Source of the DNA: an uncultured Porphyromonadaceae bacterium
GTDB lineage: Bacteria > Bacteroidota > Bacteroidia > Bacteroidales > Muribaculaceae
Length of the DNA: 8,396 bases
NCBI GenBank assembly: GCA_902462525.1
Contig: CABQCA010000101.1
Span: 1 to 8,396, forward strand
Reading direction: 5' to 3'
Shown here in pieces: positions 1 to 4,717 of this stretch. How positions within the stretch are numbered: position 1 is the stretch's first letter; each line of letters starts with the position of its first letter. Position numbers and translations under genes: made by a program. The notes under the pieces are model-generated. The model was given only the letters and a program-made list of their open reading frames with translations. It did not search any database and was not told where the DNA came from.

Positions 1-1
1 A

Positions 2-1375
2 CGTCTGAGCTGGACCGAACCGCTGGGCGACGTGAAGAAAGGCAATTTCCTCACTCTGGCCTACCGCTTCTCCTACCGCTGGAACAACGCCGACAAGCTA
101 ACCTACGACCACCCCGTCACCTTCCCCGACGGCTGGGGCGGCGACCCGGTGATCGACCCCGAACTCGTGTTCAACGAGGAACTTTCCAACCGGTTCCGCA
201 ACGACTACATGAACCAGGATATCCGCATAGGCTTCAAACACACCGACAAAAAGCACAACATCAACGCCGGCATATCGCTTGTGCCGCAGATGACACGCTC
301 GATAAACCTCATCGATCACGCCAAGGACATTCCGCGCCGCAATGTGCTGAACTTCGCGCCGTTCCTGCGCTACCGCGCACGCTTCACCAAAACACGCAGC
401 ATAACAATCGACTACAACGGCCGCTCCTCGCAGCCGTCGATGAGCCAGCTGCAGCCCGTGGCCGACATGTCGGACCCCCTGCGCATCGTCATCGGTAACC
501 CCGACCTCAAGCCGACTTTCAGCCACGATGTGCGCCTGCGCTATTCCGACTTCAACCAGGCGGCCCAGCGCTCGGTGATGGTGATGGTCGACGGATCGGT
601 GGTACAGAACTCCATCGTTTCGCGCATGAGCTTCAACGAGGAAACCGGCGGTCAGATCACAACCTACGAGAATGTCAACGGCGTGTGGAACATACGAGGC
701 ATGAACATGGTGTCGTTCCCACTGCGCAACAAAGCATTCACAATCAACAACCACATCTTCGCAAACTACTCGCGCAACGTCGGCTTCAGCATGACAGGCG
801 AAAACACTATCCGCAACAACGTCAGCTCCTTCAGCTTCAACGAAAGCCTCGGACTGGCATGGCGCCCCGACAACTTCGAACTGGAACTGAGGCCCCGCTA
901 CAACCTCCAGACCACACGCGGAGCATCGAGCGGAGGCAACGGACTCGGCAACAGCACAATCCACTCCTACGGCGGTTCGGTCTACGCCACCTACAACGCT
1001 CCTTTCGGCCTCGTGCTCAGCTCCGATGTCAACTACAGCGCAACCGAAGGCTACGCCGCCGGCTACAACACCCGCACATGGATGTGGAACGGCTCGATTT
1101 CCTATCAGTTCCTCCGCGGACGCAACGCCACAGTATCGCTCAAAGCCTACGACATTCTGGGCCAGAACGACCGCGTGCGCTTCCAGAACCAGGGCAACTA
1201 CAGCCAGACATCGCGCTACAACTCGCTCACACGCTATGTGATGCTGACCGTAGCCTACCGCTTCACCACATTCGGCAAAGGCGAGCAACCGCGCGACCGC
1301 AACGCCGAAGGCCGATGGGAAGGCCGAGGTCCGATGGGTCCGCCCCCCGGCGGCGGCCGCCCGCCCCGCCACTAA
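2..1375 (+). CDS. Outer-membrane beta-barrel / TonB-dependent receptor-like protein, 3' part (5' end off the window)
   Basis: The reading frame is open from base 2 to the TAA at 1373-1375 and gives 457 residues with no start of its own; an internal GTG at 32 is in the same frame but is not a credible start because coding continues upstream. The protein has the alternating polar/aromatic pattern of outer-membrane beta strands. The segment 'SQLQPVADMSDPLRIVIGNP' followed by DLKP is typical of the Bacteroidetes outer-membrane beta-barrel family (OMP_b-brl_3 type, related to TonB-dependent receptors). The carboxypeptidase-like regulatory and plug domains normally found N-terminal would lie to the left, so I cannot tell whether the protein is a full receptor. 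The last strand (around YVMLTVAYRF) is followed by about 35 residues rich in Gly, Pro and Arg, rather than ending at the aromatic residue. The substrate is unknown. The GC-rich codon use matches the dcw genes downstream. The class is well supported, the exact role is not. Confidence 0.85.
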   Translation, partial: RLSWTEPLGDVKKGNFLTLAYRFSYRWNNADKLTYDHPVTFPDGWGGDPVIDPELVFNEELSNRFRNDYMNQDIRIGFKHTDKKHNINAGISLVPQMTRSINLIDHAKDIPRRNVLNFAPFLRYRARFTKTRSITIDYNGRSSQPSMSQLQPVADMSDPLRIVIGNPDLKPTFSHDVRLRYSDFNQAAQRSVMVMVDGSVVQNSIVSRMSFNEETGGQITTYENVNGVWNIRGMNMVSFPLRNKAFTINNHIFANYSRNVGFSMTGENTIRNNVSSFSFNESLGLAWRPDNFELELRPRYNLQTTRGASSGGNGLGNSTIHSYGGSVYATYNAPFGLVLSSDVNYSATEGYAAGYNTRTWMWNGSISYQFLRGRNATVSLKAYDILGQNDRVRFQNQGNYSQTSRYNSLTRYVMLTVAYRFTTFGKGEQPRDRNAEGRWEGRGPMGPPPGGGRPPRH

Positions 1376-1383
1376 ACGCCAGC

Positions 1384-1410
1384 GTCACAAAAATACAGTA
1401 ATTTTGTGAC
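1384..1410. promoter_or_regulatory. 27-bp near-perfect palindrome, candidate AbiEi autoregulatory operator
   Basis: Bases 1384-1396 and 1398-1410 form 13-bp half-sites around a central A at 1397. Twelve of thirteen positions pair; the only mismatch is A1393/A1401. The outer arms are GTCACAAAA and TTTTGTGAC. The palindrome covers the TAATTTTG promoter box at 1399-1406 and lies 20 bp before the antitoxin ATG. A 7-bp direct repeat, ACAGTAA, occurs at 1395-1401 and 1409-1415. AbiEi antitoxins are known to repress their own operon by binding inverted repeats in the promoter, so an operator role is a reasonable inference. An intrinsic terminator for the upstream gene is less likely, because the arms are AT-rich and are not followed by a T-run. 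Confidence 0.6.
1399..1406 (+). promoter_or_regulatory. Bacteroidetes-type -7 box (TAATTTTG) for the AbiE operon
   Basis: The octamer fits the Bacteroidetes -7 consensus TAnnTTTG and sits 24 bp before the ATG at 1431, which would place transcription start close to 1412. No clear TTTG -33 box is seen at the usual distance upstream, where the sequence is the GC-rich 3' end of the receptor gene. The promoter may therefore be weak or depend on other contacts. The bases from about 1411 to 1430 are A-rich and have no clear Shine-Dalgarno sequence, as is common in this phylum. Confidence 0.5.
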
Positions 1411-1430
1411 AGTAAAAAATAGTGTAGACA

Positions 1431-2030
1431 ATGAGTATTACCGATAATGTAGTGCGGGAAAGAATATTGGGCCTTGAACGAGGATCGATTTTCTTTCCTT
1501 TAGACTTTGAGGATATCGCCACGGACACGGCTGCCAGGCAGACATTGAGCCGTATGGTTAAGCGTGGCGAAATAATCAGAGTCAGTCGCGGCATATATTG
1601 TTATCCGCGTTCTAACCCGGCTCTCGGTCTTGATGTCATACCTCCCTCAGCCGAAGATATAGCCCAAAGACTTGCCGAACGTGACAGGGTGAAGATAATA
1701 CCTACCGGCGATCAGGCGCTTAATCAGTTAGGCCTTTCCACTCAAGTACCTGCCAATGCCGTCTATATTACGAATGGCGCGAGAAAAAAAATAAGCCTCG
1801 GGAAGGGACGCAGTATAGTATTCAGGGAGAGCAACGAGTTTCGTATGTTTAATTTTAAGTCGAAAGTAATGATGCTTGCAGTGTCAGCCATGCGCAGTAT
1901 CGGTGAAGATAAGATTGTTGACAGCATCCTGAATCTTTTAAGAAAGATCGTCAGGGAAGTATCTCCGGAAATATATAAACACGACATACTGCTTGCGCCT
2001 GTATGGGTCAGAAATAAACTTGAGCGATAA
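1431..2030 (+). CDS. AbiEi-type antitoxin, DUF6088 family (type IV toxin-antitoxin)
   Basis: This 199-residue protein is predicted to be the antitoxin and transcriptional repressor of an AbiE module. The N-terminal ~65 residues look like a winged helix: a helical segment with 'ARQTLSRMVKRGEIIRVSRG' ending in IYCYP, the helix-turn-wing signature of AbiEi-like proteins (Arg/Ser-Arg-Gly-Ile-Tyr). The middle segment 'KIIPTGDQALNQLGLSTQVP' followed by NAVYITNG is the hallmark I recognise from DUF6088 proteins. The C-terminal helical part includes KHDILLAPVWV. AbiEi proteins act in the cytoplasm, oppose the toxin without a stable complex, and repress their operon. The frame is intact, with an ATG start behind a promoter box and a palindrome. 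The stop at 2028-2030 is one base before the toxin ATG at 2032, so the two genes were co-transcribed. The base composition is clearly more AT-rich than both neighbours, which suggests acquisition by transfer. The family call is confident; antitoxin function is inferred from family and neighbour. Confidence 0.85.
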   Translation: MSITDNVVRERILGLERGSIFFPLDFEDIATDTAARQTLSRMVKRGEIIRVSRGIYCYPRSNPALGLDVIPPSAEDIAQRLAERDRVKIIPTGDQALNQLGLSTQVPANAVYITNGARKKISLGKGRSIVFRESNEFRMFNFKSKVMMLAVSAMRSIGEDKIVDSILNLLRKIVREVSPEIYKHDILLAPVWVRNKLER

Positions 2031-2031
2031 T

Positions 2032-2997
2032 ATGATTTTCACCGATTTGACGGATAATGACCGTCGGGATATCATTGATTATGTGAGTGGCACAACCGGA
2101 TTTCTCCGCAATGTCGTTGAAAAGGATTGATGGGTAACATCGGTACTTCGTGCAATATTCTCATTGCCATACGCTGAACAAACTTCGTTCAAGGGAGGTA
2201 CAAATCTCAGCAAATGTTGGGGCTTGATTCAGCGTATGTCGGAAGATATAGACATCGGTATAAGTCGTGAACACCTTGGATTTGGCGGAGAACTATCTAA
2301 AAATCAGATTAGTGACAAACTGCGCAGGGCGTCATGTTCTTTTGTGAGAAACATAATGAGGTATGATGTGGAAAATGCACTTGTCGCCCAAGGAATATCA
2401 CCGGATAATATAACTGTGACAGTCCGGGAAACAAATGTAAGCACTGTCGATCCCGAAACCATCTATGTGGCTTATCGATCGTTATTCGACGGAATTGGAT
2501 ATGTGTCGCCGCAGGTTAAGATTAAAGTAAGCGGTCGTTCTATGACAGAGCCTGTAGCCCGGGTAAATGTGCGATCGTATATATTTGAAAATCTGCCGAA
2601 ACTGACATTTGATGATACGCCGGTTGAAATCAATGCTGTGTTGCCACAACGGACTTTTCTGGAAAAACTATTTCTTCTTCACGAGGAATTCTCCAAGCCG
2701 GACTCTGAAATACGGATTGAAAGAATGTCCCGACATCTTTACAATGTGGCGTGCATCATGAAAACAAAAATCGCGGATGAAGCTCTGAAAGATGACGATC
2801 TCTATAACTCTTTGATTGAACATCGTCGGAAATTCATAGGGCTGAAAGGCTTTGATTATGATACTCTACGGAAAGCTACGCTAAAGATTGTCCCGGAAGG
2901 AGAAACCCGTAAAATGTGGGAAGGCGATTACGAGAATACGGTCGCAAATATGGTAATGGGCACTGCGCCGTCATTCGATGAGATAATGGCATCTTGA
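2032..2997 (+). pseudogene. AbiEii nucleotidyltransferase toxin, broken by an in-frame TGA at codon 33
   Basis: One frame runs from the ATG at 2032 to the TGA at 2995-2997 (321 codons before the final stop), interrupted by TGA at 2128-2130. The codons around the break read VEKD-stop-WVTSVLRAIF; family members have EKDWWVT here, so TGA replaces Trp TGG by one G-to-A change. The rest is well preserved: the nucleotidyltransferase motif GGTNLSK at residues 55-61, SEDIDI at 70-75, a probable motif III Lys212 in RTFLEKL, and the family's HRRKFIGLKGFDYDT stretch near the C-terminus. At residue 238 the sequence is SRHLYN where relatives usually have SRHLYD or SRHYYD, so the motif IV acidic residue seems to be lost. 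AbiEii toxins are DUF1814/MenT-like nucleotidyltransferases that stop growth when unopposed. The only early restart before the GGT motif is a TTG at 2164, without a visible ribosome-binding site. It would give 277 residues missing the first 44. TGA is a normal stop elsewhere in the window (ftsL-like gene, ftsI), so recoding is unlikely. A sequencing error cannot be excluded. Confidence 0.85.
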
Positions 2998-3024
2998 AAT
3001 TCTCAATAATCGCATCAACCAAAT

Positions 3025-3051
3025 GTGAGGTATTGAAGCCTCGCTTATTTT
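3025..3051 (+). terminator. Probable intrinsic terminator of the AbiE operon
   Basis: GTGAGG (3025-3030) pairs with CCTCGC (3039-3044) through six base pairs, one of them a G-U wobble, around an 8-base loop. It is followed directly by TTATTTT (3045-3051). It lies 27 bp after the toxin stop codon and faces the right way. The stem is short, so strength is uncertain. Confidence 0.5.
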
Positions 3052-3072
3052 AAGATATAGGGGGGTCCGTTT

Positions 3073-3087
3073 GCAATTGTAAATTGC
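3073..3087. repeat. Perfect short palindrome GCAATT-GTA-AATTGC
   Basis: Six-base arms at 3073-3078 and 3082-3087 surround a 3-base loop. A GC-rich stretch and a run of six T (3101-3106) follow, so it could be part of a second terminator, but the T-run is 13 bases away from the hairpin. It may instead be a protein-binding site. I see no basis for choosing. Confidence 0.35.
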
Positions 3088-3112
3088 GGGCGGGGCTGCT
3101 TTTTTATATAAG

Positions 3113-3257
3113 TTTCGCAAGTTTCCAACTTGCTCACGGTGAAAGGTGAAGGGTGAAAGGCGAAGATACTTGGACGTGCGAAAAAGCTATTGTCTTCACT
3201 CAGACGCAGCCTGATTTTCACTTTTCACTTTATTCACTTCAACTTGAGTTTGCGAAA
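3113..3257. repeat. ~145-bp inverted-repeat element with GTGAA heptads in both arms (MITE/REP-like)
   Basis: The element is bounded by a perfect 8-bp inverted repeat, TTTCGCAA at 3113-3120 and TTGCGAAA at 3250-3257. Inside the left arm is a small perfect hairpin, GCAAGTT-tcc-AACTTGC (3117-3133), then three GTGAA copies at 3139, 3146 and 3153 with a 7-bp period. The right arm carries the complement, TTCAC, at 3217, 3224 and 3233, with a further copy at 3195. The arms could fold back on each other as a long imperfect stem with about 55 bases between them. Just outside, CGAAAGTT (3253-3260) and AACTTTTCG (3275-3283) form another imperfect inverted repeat. There is no protein-coding capacity. It may be a non-autonomous mobile repeat or a structured intergenic repeat; copy number in the genome would decide. 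Confidence 0.5.
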
Positions 3258-3312
3258 GTTGAGCTGATGTCGATAACTTTTCGGGGGTGGAGTGCGTTTT
3301 TGTGTGTTTAGG

Positions 3313-3346
3313 TTTGTAAATTTTTGCCCAAAATTCACTAATTTTG
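3313..3346 (+). promoter_or_regulatory. Bacteroidetes-type promoter of the dcw operon (TTTG ... TAATTTTG)
   Basis: A -33 box TTTG (3313-3316) and a -7 box TAATTTTG (3339-3346) fit the Bacteroidetes consensus TTTG/TAnnTTTG. The 22-bp spacer is at the long end of the usual range. Transcription would start near 3353, giving a leader of about 40 bases before the rsmH ATG at 3391. A second octamer fitting TAnnTTTG (TAGGTTTG, 3309-3316) overlaps the -33 box but has no partner at the right distance. Confidence 0.55.
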
Positions 3347-3390
3347 GGGTCTTAAACAGGACAGGTTCATCAATCGGACCGTAACAAACT

Positions 3391-4299
3391 ATGGCTCAGG
3401 ACACTTATCACACTCCGGCACTGCTCGGCGAAAGTATCGCGGCACTCTGTCTGAGCGCAGACGGCATATATGTGGACGCCACCCTCGGCGGCGGCGGCCA
3501 TTCCCATGCCATAGCCTCGGCCCTGAGCGGCAAAGGACACCTCTACTCGCTCGACCGCGATACCGACGCCATAGCCCATGCTTTCGAACACCCCAACTTC
3601 ACGGCAGTGCACGGCGATTTCCGCTTTCTGGCCAACTATCTGCGCTACTACGGCGTCGACGGCCGTGTCGACGGTATCTTAGCCGACCTGGGAGTGTCGT
3701 CGCACCATTTCGACGACCCCTCGCGAGGCTTCTCGTTCCGCGCCGACGCGCCGCTCGACATGCGCATGAACCGCAGCGGCGGCATCACCGCCGCCGAGCT
3801 CCTTGCAACGGCTTCCGAGGATCGCCTTGCCACTCTGTTCAAGGTCTACGGCGAGTTCAGGCAGGCACGCCGTCTTGCCGCGGCCATAGTCAAAGCCCGC
3901 AGCGGGGGCGGTGTCGCCACCACAGGCGCCCTTGCCGCCATCGCCGAGCCTATGCTCAATCCGGCCAAGGCCAAGAAAGAGCTGGCGCAGATTTTTCAGG
4001 CCCTCCGCATCGAGGTGAACGGCGAGATGGAGGCCCTTGAAGCTTTCCTTGGAGCCGCCACAGAAGCCCTGCGGCCCGGCGGACGTCTGGCCGTCATCAC
4101 CTACCACTCGCTCGAAGACCGCATGGTGAAAAACTTCGTGCGTAGCGGCCGTATCGACGGCGAACTCGAAAAAGACATCTTCGGCCGCAGCAGCACACCG
4201 CTGAAAGCCGTCGGCAAACCCATAGTGCCCTCCGACGAGGAAGTGGAACGCAACCCGCGCGCCCGCTCGGCGAAACTCCGTGTGGCCGAGAAGCTGTAA
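3391..4299 (+). CDS. rsmH: 16S rRNA (cytosine(1402)-N4)-methyltransferase RsmH (MraW)
   Basis: The 302-residue protein has the normal length of RsmH, the cytoplasmic SAM-dependent enzyme that N4-methylates C1402 in the decoding centre of 16S rRNA. Visible family features include the N-terminal HTPALLGE (7-14), the SAM-binding glycine-rich loop DATLGGGGHS (29-38), the acidic residue at the end of strand 2 in SLDRD (D55), GDFRFL around 75-80 and 'ILADLGVSSHHFDDPSRGFS' near 94-114. The substrate-side helical domain contains the 'KVYGE' and 'KELAQIFQALRIEVN' stretches, YHSLEDR lies at 238-244, and the end has NPRARSAKLRVAEK. The ATG at 3391 fits the family N-terminus and the promoter about 45 bp upstream. 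It opens the dcw operon and is followed by the ftsL-like gene after 20 bases. No mraZ precedes it. Nothing in the sequence suggests loss of activity. Confidence 0.96.
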   Translation: MAQDTYHTPALLGESIAALCLSADGIYVDATLGGGGHSHAIASALSGKGHLYSLDRDTDAIAHAFEHPNFTAVHGDFRFLANYLRYYGVDGRVDGILADLGVSSHHFDDPSRGFSFRADAPLDMRMNRSGGITAAELLATASEDRLATLFKVYGEFRQARRLAAAIVKARSGGGVATTGALAAIAEPMLNPAKAKKELAQIFQALRIEVNGEMEALEAFLGAATEALRPGGRLAVITYHSLEDRMVKNFVRSGRIDGELEKDIFGRSSTPLKAVGKPIVPSDEEVERNPRARSAKLRVAEKL

Positions 4300-4319
4300 A
4301 CACGAAAATCCGACGAAAG

Positions 4320-4673
4320 ATGAAAATAAAAGACGCTCTCAGCAAATCAGGCAAAGGCATCCGCAAAGTGATGCAGGGCGACGCCGTGTCGAGCCGTTTC
4401 TTCAAACGGCATTTCTTCTCCACGGCTTTCACCGTGATAGCCTGCGTGGCTTTCATCGCGGCGCGCTTCGAGAACGCCACCGACCAGAGCACAATCCAGC
4501 GCCTTGAGTACAAGCTCAATGTAGTGTGCACCGACAAGCAGAAAGAGCGCTCCCGCTACATGACTCTCACCCGCGAATCGGCCATGATGCACCTTGTCGA
4601 CTCGCTGCAGCTGGGCCTCACCATTCCCGACGCACGCCCGCAGATACTTACCCTCGAATCAGAAAACGACTGA
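4320..4673 (+). CDS. ftsL: FtsL-like cell division protein (small bitopic membrane protein)
   Basis: The 117-residue product has the FtsL layout: a short basic cytoplasmic N-terminus (Lys/Arg-rich, residues 1-31), one membrane segment at about 33-49 (STAFTVIACVAFIAARF), and a periplasmic region rich in charged and polar residues (about 50-100) that may form a coiled coil. In other bacteria FtsL joins FtsB and FtsQ to activate the septal transpeptidase FtsI and its partner FtsW. Sequence similarity between FtsL proteins is low, so the call rests mainly on size, topology and position between rsmH and ftsI, which is the standard dcw place for ftsL; the Bacteroidales form is usually named 'FtsL-like putative cell division protein'. 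The ATG at 4320 lies 20 bases after the rsmH stop, and a 44-base AT-rich gap without a clear promoter separates it from ftsI. Confidence 0.8.
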   Translation: MKIKDALSKSGKGIRKVMQGDAVSSRFFKRHFFSTAFTVIACVAFIAARFENATDQSTIQRLEYKLNVVCTDKQKERSRYMTLTRESAMMHLVDSLQLGLTIPDARPQILTLESEND

Positions 4674-4717
4674 CAGCATAAATCACAACATTCCACATCA
4701 CATTATTCAATCTCTCT

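Larger units (their letters stand above)
2998..3390. other. 393-bp gene-free spacer between the AbiE island and the dcw operon
   Basis: I find no credible coding region here on either strand; a minus-strand frame that reaches into its right end (to 3612) is only the shadow of rsmH. In order, the stretch holds the probable AbiE terminator, the GCAATT palindrome, the inverted-repeat element and the rsmH promoter. The mraZ gene that often precedes rsmH in bacterial dcw clusters is not here. Confidence 0.7.

Noticed and set aside
98..1372. A 424-codon open frame on the minus strand opposite the outer-membrane protein gene.
   Set aside because: It mirrors the plus-strand frame, and its product is a low-complexity Ala/Val/Gly/His-rich sequence without recognisable domains. 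The plus-strand product is a clear beta-barrel protein; long antisense frames are common in GC-rich genes.
685..1401. A 238-codon plus-strand frame overlapping the end of the outer-membrane protein gene.
   Set aside because: Its product is Arg/Gln/Pro-rich with no domain and lies entirely over a well-supported gene in another frame.
1384..1410. The palindrome as an intrinsic terminator for the upstream receptor gene.
   Set aside because: The arms are AT-rich and no T-run follows on the plus strand. The overlap with a promoter box favours an operator, although a minor termination role cannot be excluded.
2128..2130. Recoding of UGA (as Trp or selenocysteine) to make a full-length toxin.
   Set aside because: UGA ends the ftsL-like gene, ftsI and the toxin frame itself, so it is a normal stop here. 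I saw no selenocysteine insertion structure, and the family has Trp rather than Cys at this position.
3139..3237. The GTGAA/TTCAC arrays as a CRISPR array or tandem-repeat locus.
   Set aside because: The repeat units are only 5-7 bases, lie in opposite orientation in the two arms, and lack spacers of uniform length. There are no cas genes nearby.
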